DNA of 62,866 nucleotides from Herbaspirillum frisingense GSF30. GTDB taxonomy: Bacteria > Pseudomonadota > Gammaproteobacteria > Burkholderiales > Burkholderiaceae_D. Below the pieces are notes generated by a model. It saw nothing but the letters and a program-made list of their open reading frames with translations. It had not been told where the DNA came from and did no database searches. The stretch is from the NCBI RefSeq assembly GCF_000300975.2, contig NZ_AEEC02000030.1, positions 1 through 62,866 on the forward strand. The letters run 5' to 3'. This document shows positions 35,294 through 44,518 of the stretch, piece by piece; within the stretch, counting starts at the first letter, position 1, and each line of letters starts with the position of its first letter. The position numbers and the translations under genes were made by a program.

Positions 35294-36547
35294 TTAGTGG
35301 GCTGCCCACTGGATGGTGGACAGGTCCACGCCGTCCTTGTACATGTCCCACAGCGGGGACAGTTCGCGCAGCTTGCCGACCTTGCTCTTGATCAGATCGA
35401 TGGTGAAATCGATGTCTTCCTCGGTGGTGAAGCGACCGATGGTGAAGCGGATCGAGCTGTGTGCCAATTCATCGCTGCGGCCCAGTGCGCGCAGCACGTA
35501 GGACGGTTCCAGGCTGGCCGAGGTGCAGGCCGAACCGGAAGAGACGGCGATATCCTTGATGGCCATGATCAGCGATTCACCTTCCACGTAGTTGAAGCTC
35601 ACGTTCAGGTTGTGCGGCACGCGGTGTTCCATGTCACCGTTGATATAGGTCTCTTCAATCTCTTGCAGGCCCTTGGCCAGGCGATCGCGCATGGCGCGGA
35701 TGTGGGCCAGTTCGCTGTCCATCTCTTCACGGGCGATGCGGAAGGCTTCGCCCATGCCCACGATCTGGTGGGTGGCCAGGGTACCGGAGCGCAGGCCACG
35801 CTCGTGACCGCCGCCATGCATCTGCGCTTCGATGCGCACACGCGGCTTGCGGCGCACGTACAGGGCACCGATGCCCTTGGGGCCGTAACTCTTGTGGGCG
35901 GAGAAGCTCATCAGGTCGACCTTCCAGTTTTCCAGGTCGATCTTGACCTTGCCGGTAGCCTGGGCGGCATCGCTGTGGAAGATGATGCCCTTGGAGCGGC
36001 AGAACTCGCCGATTTCCGGCACCGGCTGGATCACGCCGATTTCGTTGTTGACCAGCATGACCGAGACCAGGATGGTGTCCGGACGCACGGCCGCGGCGAT
36101 CTGCTCGACCGTCACCAGACCATTGTCCTGCGGCTGCAGGTAGGTCGCTTCGAAGCCCACGCGTTCCAGTTCGCGGAAGGTATCCAGCACCGCCTTGTGC
36201 TCGGTCTTGACGGTGATGATGTGCTTGCCCTTGGACTTGTAGAACTGTGCCGCGCCCTTGATGGCCAGGTTGTTGCTCTCGGTGGCGCCGGAGGTCCAGA
36301 TGATCTCGCGGGAATCGGCATTGACCAGCTTGGCCACTTCTTCACGCGCCTCTTCCACGGCCTTTTCGGCGGTCCAGCCATACATGTGGCTGCGCGAAGC
36401 GGGATTACCGAACTGCTCGCGCAGGTAGGGAATCATCTTGTCGGCCACGCGCGGATCGACCGGGGTGGTCGCCGAGTAGTCCATGTAGATCGGGAAGTGC
36501 GGAGCCTTGATGGTCTCCAGCAGGCTTTTTTCCAGGGGTGCGTTCAT
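35294..36547 (-). CDS. iscS: Cysteine desulfurase IscS
   Basis: 417 residues from the ATG after AAGGA ([10 protein letters not shown]), slightly longer than the E. coli enzyme because of an N-terminal extension. PLP-binding Lys is in [14 protein letters not shown] and the mobile catalytic Cys in [14 protein letters not shown]; the C-terminus ends STIQWAAH, the IscU-contact region. Supplies sulfur for Fe-S clusters and tRNA thiolation. 16 nt after iscR. Confidence 0.97.
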   Translation of the reverse strand: MNAPLEKSLLETIKAPHFPIYMDYSATTPVDPRVADKMIPYLREQFGNPASRSHMYGWTAEKAVEEAREEVAKLVNADSREIIWTSGATESNNLAIKGAAQFYKSKGKHIITVKTEHKAVLDTFRELERVGFEATYLQPQDNGLVTVEQIAAAVRPDTILVSVMLVNNEIGVIQPVPEIGEFCRSKGIIFHSDAAQATGKVKIDLENWKVDLMSFSAHKSYGPKGIGALYVRRKPRVRIEAQMHGGGHERGLRSGTLATHQIVGMGEAFRIAREEMDSELAHIRAMRDRLAKGLQEIEETYINGDMEHRVPHNLNVSFNYVEGESLIMAIKDIAVSSGSACTSASLEPSYVLRALGRSDELAHSSIRFTIGRFTTEEDIDFTIDLIKSKVGKLRELSPLWDMYKDGVDLSTIQWAAH

Positions 36548-36563
36548 AGGTCCTTGCTCCAAA

Positions 36564-37058
36564 TCAGGCTGCGGCTTGCGGGCGGTGCATCACCACCACG
36601 CTCTGCGAGTCGGCGGCACGATGCTCCGTCGGCTTGGGTTCTTTTTGCTGGTCGACCAGATCCTGGAGCGATACCGAATCCAGGTACTCGACCATCTTTT
36701 CGTTCAGGGTAGACCAGAGGTCATGCGTCATACAGCGCGTGCCGCCCGGGTGCACCGCGCTGTGGCAGTTTTCCTTGCCGCCGCACTGGGTCGCATCCAG
36801 CGGTTCGTCCACCGCGATGATGATGTCGGCCACCGAGACGTCGGCGGCCTTGCGTGCCAGGTTATAACCACCGCCGGGCCCTCTCACGGACTCGACGATC
36901 TGGTGTCGTCGCAACTTGCCGAACAACTGCTCCAGATATGATAGAGAAATTTCCTGGCGCTCGCTGATGGCCGACAACGTGACGGGGCCCTTGCCCTGGC
37001 GCAAGGCCAGATCAATCATCGCCGTCACGGCAAAACGACCTTTGGTGGTAAGACGCAT
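36564..37058 (-). CDS. iscR: Fe-S cluster regulator IscR
   Basis: 164 residues from the ATG giving [14 protein letters not shown]; a longer frame starts in the promoter. Rrf2-family winged helix plus cluster-binding residues Cys92, Cys98, Cys109 and His112 (RCMTHDLW). The second and third Cys are ten residues apart instead of five in E. coli IscR, because of a HSAVHPGGT insert. It represses the isc operon when it holds a [2Fe-2S] cluster. Confidence 0.95.
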   Translation of the reverse strand: MRLTTKGRFAVTAMIDLALRQGKGPVTLSAISERQEISLSYLEQLFGKLRRHQIVESVRGPGGGYNLARKAADVSVADIIIAVDEPLDATQCGGKENCHSAVHPGGTRCMTHDLWSTLNEKMVEYLDSVSLQDLVDQQKEPKPTEHRAADSQSVVVMHRPQAAA

Positions 37059-37105
37059 GGAGTTCGCTCCAGAAACAAATGAACCGGCGGTGCCGATTGC
37101 CCTGA

Positions 37106-37130
37106 ATTCCCGAATATTTGAGTCAAGTAT
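37106..37130 (-). promoter_or_regulatory. Type 1 IscR box overlapping the isc promoter
   Basis: On the minus strand the 25-mer begins ATACTTGACT and ends TTCGGGAAT; it agrees with the type 1 consensus (ATASYYGACTRWWWYAGTCRRSTAT) at 22 positions. TTGACT inside it can serve as the -35. It lies 48 nt before the iscR start, as expected for autorepression. Confidence 0.8.
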
Positions 37131-37398
37131 ATCAAACCCGAGTAATTCTGTCAGGTACCGTGCATGCGCAATGTCGGAGCATCCAAGCGACCAGATCAAA
37201 TTTCCTGCAATTGGGAAGGAAACTTGTCTGACCTCTTGTCGAAATTGGGCTACTCTCTGGGCTACGGCTGGCATCGGCGTCGACCCTCTTGATCCGTCTG
37301 GTAAGATGGCGCGACAATTTTCTTCTGGCCAGATGCGGACCGCCCACTAAAACACAAGCCGGGTCCGCCAGCGCCGCCCTCCCAAGAAACAGAACGAT

Positions 37399-38169
37399 AT
37401 GGATGTGAGCGATACCCCCAATCCGCTGCTGCGCCCGCGCCGCAAGCCCCAGAGCCTGTCGCAGGAGGTCGTGGCAGCGTTGTCGGCAATGATCGACAAC
37501 GGCAGCCTCAAACCCGGCGACAAGCTGCCAACGGAATCCGAAATCATGCAGACCCAGGGTGTCTCCCGCACCGTGGTGCGCGAAGCCATCTCACGCCTGC
37601 AGGCGGCCGGCCAGGTGGAGACCCGGCACGGCATCGGTACCTTCGTACTGGAAGCCCGCAAAGGCTCCAACATCAATATCGACCCGGCCACCATCACCAC
37701 CATGCGCGACCTGCTGGCGCTGCTGGAGCTGCGCATCAGCCTGGAAACCGAAACCGCCGGGCTGGCAGCCGCCCGCCGCAGCGAAGAACAGTTGCAGGAA
37801 ATCCGCGAGGCGCTGGACCTGTTCCGCGCCAACCAGCAAGCTGGCGGCGATACGGTAGGCCCGGACTTCCGCTTCCACTTCGCCATCGCCAATGCCACCG
37901 GCAACCGCTATTTCATCGAGATCATCAGCCACCTGGGCATGGGCGTGATCCCGCGCAAGCGCATCAACACCGCCGAACTGGCGCACGACCAGCAGGCCAG
38001 CTACCTGGACCGCGTGCAGCGCGAGCATGAAGACATCTTTGAGGCCATCGCCCGTGGCGACGCCGAGGCCGCCCGCGCCGCCATGCGCAATCACCTGACC
38101 AACAGCCGCGAGCGCCTGCGCCGGGCACAGCAGGAAGCGGAATCGGGCGCAGCCGGCAACGCCAGTTGA
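37399..38169 (+). CDS. GntR-family (FadR/FCD) regulator of hexarate genes
   Basis: 256 residues. N-terminal winged HTH (LKPGDKLPTESEIMQTQGVSRTVVREAI, split here by position about 38-65) and C-terminal FCD ligand domain with Asp/His metal-binding positions (FHFAIANATGN, HEDIFEAIARGD). It precedes kdgD by 320 bp on the same strand. FCD regulators of this group often sense sugar acids, so control of kdgD, garD and gudP is inferred; a shared half-site supports it. Confidence 0.85.
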   Translation: MDVSDTPNPLLRPRRKPQSLSQEVVAALSAMIDNGSLKPGDKLPTESEIMQTQGVSRTVVREAISRLQAAGQVETRHGIGTFVLEARKGSNINIDPATITTMRDLLALLELRISLETETAGLAAARRSEEQLQEIREALDLFRANQQAGGDTVGPDFRFHFAIANATGNRYFIEIISHLGMGVIPRKRINTAELAHDQQASYLDRVQREHEDIFEAIARGDAEAARAAMRNHLTNSRERLRRAQQEAESGAAGNAS

Positions 38170-38364
38170 GCCCCGCGTAGTTCATCCCACCGCACGTCCC
38201 CACCGTTGGCAACCCAAGCCCTGCCAGCGGTGGGCACCCGCCAGCCCTCCCCGGCCGCTGCACCATCCTCCGCCCCCTGCCTCACCTCACCTGCAGCACC
38301 TCCTCCCTGGCTCCCCTCCTTAGTCCAACACGTCACAATAAATTGCTGGATTTCTGAAATCTTA

Positions 38365-38375
38365 TGTTGTACGAT
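38365..38375 (+). promoter_or_regulatory. Candidate hexarate-regulator half-site upstream of kdgD
   Basis: TGTTGTACGAT resembles the half-site TGTTGTATGAC of the 45956-45977 dyad (9 of 11). A second partial dyad, ATGAC-N4-GTCAT, follows at once. It lies about 115 bp upstream of the kdgD ATG. Confidence 0.45.
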
Positions 38376-38489
38376 GACTGATGTCATATGCAGTTTTGAT
38401 CGGAACCCGGTGTCCGTCCCGCTGACTTGCGCCCGGGCCTCCGTTTCCACCCTATTTCCAACTGATTTCCAACGGCGTCGAGCGAAAAC

Positions 38490-39410
38490 ATGTCCCAGTA
38501 CACACCCCAAGACCTCAAACAGATCCTCTCTTCCGGCCTGCTGTCCTTCCCGCTGACCGACTTCGACGAGCAGGGCGATTTCCGCCCCAAGACCTATATC
38601 GAGCGCCTGGAATGGCTGGCTCCGTACGGCGCCAGCGCCCTGTTCGCCGCTGGCGGCACGGGTGAATTCTTCTCTCTGGTGCCGGGCGAGTATTCGGACA
38701 TCATCCGCACCGCCGTGGATACCTGCCGTGGCAAGGTGCCCATCATCGCCGGTGCCGGCGGCTCCACCCGCGCAGCCATCGCCTATGCCCAGGAAGCCGA
38801 ACGCCTGGGTGCGCACGGCATCCTGCTGATGCCGCACTACCTGACCGAAGCCAGCCAGGACGGTATCGCCGCCCACGTGGAAGCGGTCTGCAAATCGGTC
38901 AATTTCGGCGTGATCATCTACAACCGCGCCGTCTGCAAGCTCAACGCCGAGACCCTGCAAAAGCTGGCCGACCGCTGCCCGAACCTGATCGGTTTCAAGG
39001 ACGGCGTCGGCGAGATCGAGCCGATGGTGCACATCCGCCGCAAGCTGGGCGACCGCTTCACCTACCTGGGTGGCCTGCCGACGGCCGAAGTGTACGCCGC
39101 TGCCTACAAGGCACTGGGCGTGCCGGTCTACTCCTCGGCAGTGTTCAACTTCATCCCCAAGACGGCCGTGCAGTTCTACGAAGCCATCGCCAAGGACGAC
39201 CACGCCACCGTGGGCAAGCTGATCGACGACTTCTTCCTGCCCTACCTGGAAATCCGCAACCGCAAGGCTGGTTACGCCGTCTCCATCGTCAAGGCCGGTG
39301 CCAAGATCGTGGGTCACGATGCCGGTCCGGTGCGTACCCCGCTGACCGATTGCACCCCGCAGGAGCATGAAGAGCTGGCTGCGCTGATCAAGAAGCTGGG
39401 TCCGCAGTAA
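38490..39410 (+). CDS. kdgD: 5-dehydro-4-deoxyglucarate dehydratase
   Basis: 306 residues. DapA-family TIM barrel that dehydrates and decarboxylates 5-keto-4-deoxyglucarate to 2-oxoglutarate semialdehyde. Seen: the N-terminal [15 protein letters not shown], the substrate loop [19 protein letters not shown], Tyr in IIYNRA and Schiff-base Lys170 in [10 protein letters not shown]. It processes the product of GarD (42873-44441) or of a glucarate dehydratase not seen here. The next enzyme, a semialdehyde dehydrogenase, is also absent from the window. Confidence 0.95.
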   Translation: MSQYTPQDLKQILSSGLLSFPLTDFDEQGDFRPKTYIERLEWLAPYGASALFAAGGTGEFFSLVPGEYSDIIRTAVDTCRGKVPIIAGAGGSTRAAIAYAQEAERLGAHGILLMPHYLTEASQDGIAAHVEAVCKSVNFGVIIYNRAVCKLNAETLQKLADRCPNLIGFKDGVGEIEPMVHIRRKLGDRFTYLGGLPTAEVYAAAYKALGVPVYSSAVFNFIPKTAVQFYEAIAKDDHATVGKLIDDFFLPYLEIRNRKAGYAVSIVKAGAKIVGHDAGPVRTPLTDCTPQEHEELAALIKKLGPQ

Positions 39411-39419
39411 GGATGTAAT

Positions 39420-39484
39420 GAGCCCGCTTGGGCTCGCATGAGAATCAGCAAGACCAAGGGCCGCAGAAATCTGCGGCCCTTTTG
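39420..39484 (+). terminator. Double terminator after kdgD
   Basis: A 6-bp hairpin GAGCCC-GCTT-GGGCTC (39420-39435) is followed by a perfect 12-bp stem (39456-39467 with 39470-39481) ending in a T-run. Confidence 0.85.
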
Positions 39485-39513
39485 CTTGACCGCCCCGCTG
39501 ACGGGGTGCGTGC

Positions 39514-39551
39514 ACGAAAAAAAACCTCCGACGCCAGTGCGACGGAGGTTT
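39514..39551 (-). terminator. Terminator after the chemoreceptor gene
   Basis: 9-bp stem AAACCTCCG/CGGAGGTTT (39522-39530 with 39543-39551); on the minus strand it runs into eight T residues. Confidence 0.85.
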
Positions 39552-39594
39552 CTTTCCACTCAGGTCCGGCCAGGCCGGCATCCTGATGACGGGT

Positions 39595-41385
39595 TCAGAA
39601 CTCTTCCCAATCCTGGGCGTCGTCCTTGCCCCGGGCGCTGGCCGATGAGCTCGCCGATGCGCCGGCCGGCTTGGCCGGCTTGGCTGGTTTGGCCGGGGGC
39701 AGCTTGGGCGCGGCAGCAGGAGCGGCCTTGGGCGCAACCGGCGCGCTGACCGACGCCATCGCAGGCGCAGCCTGGGGTGCCGGTGCTGCCTTGGGCATGG
39801 GGCGCGCCTTGACCGACGCACTGGCGACCTGATGCGCATCGATCTTGAAGATGCTGACTGCAGCCACCAGGTTGGTGGCCTGCGCCTGCAAGGACTGGGC
39901 GGCGGCCGCGGCTTCTTCCACCAGCGCCGCGTTCTGCTGGGTCACCTCGTCCATCTGGGTGATGGCCCGGTTGACCTGCTCGATCCCGGTGCTCTGCTCG
40001 CGGCTGGCTTCGGCGATCTCGCCCACGATGTCGGTGACGCGCTGCACGCTGGTGACCACCTCGCTCATGGTGGCGCCAGCCTGCTCGACCAGCTGGCTGC
40101 CGGCCTCGACCTTGTCCACCGAATCGTCGATGAGGGACTTGATTTCCTTGGCGGCAGCGGCGGAGCGCTGGGCCAGGGAACGCACTTCCGACGCCACCAC
40201 GGCAAAGCCGCGGCCCTGCTCGCCGGCACGGGCCGCTTCCACCGCTGCGTTGAGCGCCAGGATGTTGGTCTGGAAGGCAATGCCGTCGATCACGCTGATG
40301 ATGTCCACGATCTTGCGCGAGGATTCATTGATGGCCTGCATCGTATCAACCACCTGCGATACCACCTCGCCACCCTTGCTGGCGGTGGAGGAAGCCGAAT
40401 GCGCCAGCTGGTTGGCCTGCAGGGCATTCTCGGCGTTCTGCTTGACGGTGCCGGTCAATTCCTCCATCGAGGCGGCGGTCTCTTCCAGGGAGCTGGCCTG
40501 CTGCTCGGTGCGCGAGGACAGGTCCATGTTGCCGGCGGCGATTTCCTTGGCATTGGTGTCGATGCTGTCGGAACTGCTGCGCACGCTGGACACCGTCGTC
40601 AGCAGCGCCTGCTGCATGCTGCGGATGGCGGCGAACAGGCGACCGATCTCGTTCTTGCTTTCGACGTCGACCTTGGTGGTCAGGTCGCCATTGGCCACCA
40701 GGTCCAGCAGGTGCACAGCGCGATTGAGGGGCGTGAGCACGATGTTGCGCAGCATGAAGTGCACGCCGATGACCAGGAACATGGCACCGATGAGACCGGC
40801 CACGACCAGCCACACCACCAGGTTGTATTCACGCTGGCGTTCGGTGGTGGCCTTGTCGTTGAGCTCCATGGCCCGCTTCTGGTAGACGTCCAGCGCGGTC
40901 GAGAAGCGCGCGCCACCCTTGCTGATGAAGTTGTTGTTGAGCTGCGAATAGGCGGCGGCATCACCGCTCCTGAGCACCTCGGTGGCCTTCTTCAGGATCT
41001 CGTTCAAGGCCTTGGCCGATTCGATCAATTCGGTCTTGGTGGCAGGATCCTGGCCCTCCAGATCGGGGAGCTTGGCGTAGTCGTCCAGGTATTTGAGACT
41101 ACGTTCGTAGGTGGTCTGGGCGCTCTTGAAGGCCGCGTCGATCACGGCCTGGTCACCCTTTTCCATCAAGGTCGAATAGATGCGGGACTGCGCTGCGCGG
41201 GTGCGCGTGGTGTCCTTGTAGGCATCATTGATCAACAAGGCGCGCTCGGTGATCTCGTGCACATACTCGGTCGCATGATTGGCCCGGCCCAGGGCAAAGA
41301 TGCCGACCGCAGCACCGACCACGATCATGCAAGAAAACAGCGCAAGCGCGCTCATCAGGCTGAAGCGAACCGTAAGATTCCGCAT
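39595..41385 (-). CDS. Methyl-accepting chemotaxis protein with CheR-binding tail
   Basis: 596 residues. A transmembrane helix (about 11-32), a periplasmic four-helix-bundle domain of about 155 residues, a second helix (about 190-212), HAMP, and a signalling domain with EEQ-type methylation segments and the hairpin IDGIAFQTNILALNAAVEAA. A long Ala/Pro/Lys linker ends in DWEEF, matching the NWETF-type pentapeptide that tethers CheR/CheB. It lies inside the hexarate block, so a sugar-acid attractant is an inference only. Confidence 0.93.
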   Translation of the reverse strand: MRNLTVRFSLMSALALFSCMIVVGAAVGIFALGRANHATEYVHEITERALLINDAYKDTTRTRAAQSRIYSTLMEKGDQAVIDAAFKSAQTTYERSLKYLDDYAKLPDLEGQDPATKTELIESAKALNEILKKATEVLRSGDAAAYSQLNNNFISKGGARFSTALDVYQKRAMELNDKATTERQREYNLVVWLVVAGLIGAMFLVIGVHFMLRNIVLTPLNRAVHLLDLVANGDLTTKVDVESKNEIGRLFAAIRSMQQALLTTVSSVRSSSDSIDTNAKEIAAGNMDLSSRTEQQASSLEETAASMEELTGTVKQNAENALQANQLAHSASSTASKGGEVVSQVVDTMQAINESSRKIVDIISVIDGIAFQTNILALNAAVEAARAGEQGRGFAVVASEVRSLAQRSAAAAKEIKSLIDDSVDKVEAGSQLVEQAGATMSEVVTSVQRVTDIVGEIAEASREQSTGIEQVNRAITQMDEVTQQNAALVEEAAAAAQSLQAQATNLVAAVSIFKIDAHQVASASVKARPMPKAAPAPQAAPAMASVSAPVAPKAAPAAAPKLPPAKPAKPAKPAGASASSSASARGKDDAQDWEEF

Positions 41386-41600
41386 TCCCTCTCTCCGCTT
41401 AATTTTTGGACAACATTAGAAATGAGACTAGCACCTGACGATACAGCAGCCGCCCCTTCTCCAATCGGACGGCAACCAGACCAAAACCACCCTATTTCCC
41501 GGTTAGGGCGGCCAGCAGGCTGTCAAGCGGCATTGTGCAATGGCAACGCGAGGCGCCGCCTGTCCTGGATCAAGCTGCGTGCAAAAGAGACAGAAATTGG

Positions 41601-41627
41601 CCTTGTCATATGAACATCATGACAAGG
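41601..41627. promoter_or_regulatory. Inverted repeat between the lactonase stop and the chemoreceptor gene
   Basis: CCTTGTCAT-N9-ATGACAAGG, a perfect 9-bp dyad about 215-240 bp upstream of the chemoreceptor ATG, in an otherwise empty 295-bp gap. It could be an operator or a weak terminator for the lactonase transcript. Confidence 0.5.
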
Positions 41628-41680
41628 TCGGTCGCCCATCAGACGCTGGGCCGGGTAGCCCGGGGCTGTATGGGGAAGGA

Positions 41681-42793
41681 TCACGGCAGGTCGATGATCT
41701 CGACCCAGTTGGGGTTGCGGCCCAGGGTATAGCGCAGGACCGGCGTGAGGGCGCCAGTATCGCGGTCGATGGCGTAGCTGGTCAGGCCGGCCTTCTGCCC
41801 GACCGCCAGCAGGTAGCGGCCACGCGGGTCGATGTTGAAACCGCGCGGCTGGGTTTCGGTGGGGATGTTGAGGATGCGGGTGAGCTTGCCGCTGGCGGGG
41901 TCGACCCTGAAGCCGGTCAGGGTATTGGAGCTGCGCTCGGAAGCGTAAAGGAAACGGCCGTCCGGGGTCAGGTGCAGATCGGCCGCGGCCAGTTGCTCGC
42001 TGGTCTTGAAGCCCTCGGGCAGGAGCGAGTCGCTACCCAGCAGGCTGAGGGTGCCGTTCTGACGGTCATAGGCGTAGGTACTGACGGTGGCATCAAGCTC
42101 ATTGGTCGAATAGACGAAACGCTGGTCCCGTGAAAACACGAAATGACGCGGCCCCGCCCCGGCCTGGGTGCTGACTGCGGGCGGCGTATTGGCAGTGAGC
42201 TTGCCGGTGGCGGCGTCGAAACGGTATTGCAGGATCACATCGCTGCCCAGGTTGCTGGCGAAGACGTGCGTATTGTCAGGGTCGACCTGTACCGAGTGGG
42301 CGTTCTTGCCGGTAGGGATCACGGCCAGCGGCGGGGTCTGCACCACGCCATCGGCACCAATGGCATTGACCGATATCTTGTTGCCGGAGTACGACGCCGC
42401 CAGCAGGTAGCGCCCGGTACGGTCGGTGGCGATGTTGGCCATGTTGTCGGCCAGCGGCGTCTTGGAGAGCGCCTTGAGCATGCCGCTGGCGGGGTCGATG
42501 GCGTAGCTGAGCACCGCGTAAGGCTGGCCGCGCAGGGCGGCATACAGGTATTTGTGATCGGGGCTGATGGCCAGCGGCATGACGGTACTGCCGGTGTCGA
42601 CCCGGTCGATCAGGTTCACGCTGCCGTCGCCATTGAGGCGCAGCACATAGATGTCCTGGCTGTCGGCATTGGAGACATAGGCCACCGTGGCGGCGCCGGC
42701 CTGGACAGCGGCCAGGCTGAGGACGGAGGTGGCGATCAAGGTGGCAAGGCGGGACGGGGTAGCGGAAGGGTTGCGGGCGCTGTCGTGGCTCAT
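41681..42793 (-). CDS. Exported lactonase, 7-bladed propeller (Pgl/YbhE family)
   Basis: 370 residues from the ATG after GGAG. A Sec signal (LATLIATSVLSLAAVQAGAA) is followed by repeated beta-propeller blades with the recurring D-x-x-G-RYLL and SPDHKYLY patterns, ending in NPNWVEI. The family includes cytosolic 6-phosphogluconolactonase; an exported member next to galactarate genes more likely opens sugar-acid lactones before uptake, which is an inference. It follows garD by 79 nt, with a terminator between them. Confidence 0.85.
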   Translation of the reverse strand: MSHDSARNPSATPSRLATLIATSVLSLAAVQAGAATVAYVSNADSQDIYVLRLNGDGSVNLIDRVDTGSTVMPLAISPDHKYLYAALRGQPYAVLSYAIDPASGMLKALSKTPLADNMANIATDRTGRYLLAASYSGNKISVNAIGADGVVQTPPLAVIPTGKNAHSVQVDPDNTHVFASNLGSDVILQYRFDAATGKLTANTPPAVSTQAGAGPRHFVFSRDQRFVYSTNELDATVSTYAYDRQNGTLSLLGSDSLLPEGFKTSEQLAAADLHLTPDGRFLYASERSSNTLTGFRVDPASGKLTRILNIPTETQPRGFNIDPRGRYLLAVGQKAGLTSYAIDRDTGALTPVLRYTLGRNPNWVEIIDLP

Positions 42794-42836
42794 GGTGTCT
42801 CCTGTCAATTCATATTGTTGTTCGAAAAACTGAAGC

Positions 42837-42862
42837 AAAAAAAAGGACCCGCAAGCGGGCCC
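42837..42862 (-). terminator. Terminator between garD and the lactonase gene
   Basis: 8-bp stem on the minus strand (GGGCCCGC with GCGGGTCC, one G-T wobble), TT apex, followed by eight T residues. Only 43 bp separate it from the lactonase start, so the lactonase may depend on read-through. Confidence 0.8.
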
Positions 42863-42872
42863 CAAGGAAGGA

Positions 42873-44441
42873 TCAGGTCACTGGCGCCGGATTGAACAGG
42901 GTCAGCGCGTTATGCAGTTTCCACTGCTCGGCCCAGGTGCGCTTCTTGCCGCTGGCCACATCCAGCATCAGCTGGAACAGTTCCCAGCCCACGTCCTCGA
43001 TGCTGGCCTCGCCGCTGGCGATGCGGCCGGCATTGACGTCCATCAGGTCGTGCCAGCGCCGCGCCAGGTCGTTGCGGGTGGCGACCTTGATCACCGGCAC
43101 CGCTGCCAGGCCATAGGGGGTGCCACGGCCGGTGGTAAAGATATGCAGGTTCATGCCGGCAGCCAGCTGCAGCGTGCCGCAGATGAAGTCAGAGGCCGGC
43201 GTGGCGGCATAGATCAAGCCCTTCTGCTGCAGCTTGTCGCCCGGCGCAAGCACGCCCGAGATCGGGCTGGAGCCGGACTTGACGATGGAGCCCATGGCCT
43301 TCTCGACGATATTGGCCAGACCGCCCTTCTTGTTGCCGGGGGTGGTATTGGCACTGCGGTCCACGCCGCCCTGCTTGAGGTAATTGTCGTACCAGTCCAT
43401 CTCGCGGATCATGGCCTGCGCCACTTCCTCGTTGACCGCGCGCGAGGTCAGCTGGTCGATGCCATCGCGCACCTCGGTCACCTCCGAGAACATCACCGCT
43501 GCCCCGGCCCGCACCAGCAGGTCGGTGGCGAAGCCCACGGCGGGGTTGGCGGTCACGCCGGAGAAGGCATCGCTGCCACCGCACTGCACGCCCACCACCA
43601 GGTCGGAAGCCGGGCAGGTCTCGCGACGGCGCTTGTCGAGCTCGGTCAGGCGCGCCTCGGCCATCTTCATGATGGAGTCGATCATGGAGTTGAAGCCCAC
43701 GTGCTCCGCATCCTGCAGGCAGACCACATAGGGCTCGCCGGCCTTGTGGATGGGGATCATGTTTTCAGGCAGCAGGCGATTGGGCTGAAGCTTTTCGCAC
43801 CCCAGGCTGACCACCATGGCCTGGCCGCCGAAGTTGGGATTCAGGCTGATGTTGCGCAGCGTGCGGATGGGGATGCCGGCATTGGGCGCATCGATGGCCA
43901 CGCCGCAGCCATAGGTATGCTCCAGCGCCACCACATCTTCCACATTGGGATACTTGGGCAACAGTTCGGCGCGGATGCGCTTGACCGCGTGCTCCACCAC
44001 GCCCGCCACGCATTGCACGGTGGTGGTGATGGCCAGCAGGTTGCGGGTGCCGACCGAACCATCGGCATTGCGATAACCCTCGAAGGTATAGCCTTCCAGC
44101 GGCGGCTGCGGCGCCGGCTTCTTGGTGGCGATGGGCAGGTTGTCCAGTTCGCGGGCCGGCGGCATCTGCACCAGCGATTCATCGATCCAGCTGCCCTTGG
44201 GGATATCGCGCACCGCATAGCCGATGGCCACGTCATAGCGCGTGATGGCCTCGCCCTGCTTGAGGTCGCGCAAGGCGATCTTGTGGCCTTGGGGAACACG
44301 GTCCACCAGGGTCAGCCCATCCGGGAAGACGGTGCCGGCCGGCAGGCCGCCGTCGTTGACGACGATGGCGACATTGTCGGTGTCGTTCATCATGATGTAG
44401 CGCGGGGTGGTTGCCTGGCTGGCGGCGATATCGTTGCTCAT
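42873..44441 (-). CDS. garD: Galactarate dehydratase
   Basis: 522 residues. GarD/UxaA-family enzyme with the N-terminal SAF-like domain (about 15-110: [26 protein letters not shown]) and the main domain with [19 protein letters not shown], the Cys motifs in [18 protein letters not shown] and [13 protein letters not shown], and [22 protein letters not shown] at the C-terminal side. It converts galactarate to 5-keto-4-deoxyglucarate, the KdgD substrate. The start MSNDI is preferred over an ATG 12 nt upstream. It follows the transporter gene by 77 nt. Confidence 0.93.
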   Translation of the reverse strand: MSNDIAASQATTPRYIMMNDTDNVAIVVNDGGLPAGTVFPDGLTLVDRVPQGHKIALRDLKQGEAITRYDVAIGYAVRDIPKGSWIDESLVQMPPARELDNLPIATKKPAPQPPLEGYTFEGYRNADGSVGTRNLLAITTTVQCVAGVVEHAVKRIRAELLPKYPNVEDVVALEHTYGCGVAIDAPNAGIPIRTLRNISLNPNFGGQAMVVSLGCEKLQPNRLLPENMIPIHKAGEPYVVCLQDAEHVGFNSMIDSIMKMAEARLTELDKRRRETCPASDLVVGVQCGGSDAFSGVTANPAVGFATDLLVRAGAAVMFSEVTEVRDGIDQLTSRAVNEEVAQAMIREMDWYDNYLKQGGVDRSANTTPGNKKGGLANIVEKAMGSIVKSGSSPISGVLAPGDKLQQKGLIYAATPASDFICGTLQLAAGMNLHIFTTGRGTPYGLAAVPVIKVATRNDLARRWHDLMDVNAGRIASGEASIEDVGWELFQLMLDVASGKKRTWAEQWKLHNALTLFNPAPVT

Positions 44442-44518
44442 GCTAAGTCCCATACGACAGAATGCTGCGAATCAAATGAAACGGCGGCGCGTCAGGACGA
44501 CGGCCGCCGGCAAGGTCT

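Noticed and set aside
37132..37274. N-terminal extension of the iscR reading frame
   Set aside because: It runs through the IscR box and promoter; the conserved MRLTTKGRF start at 37058 is preferred.
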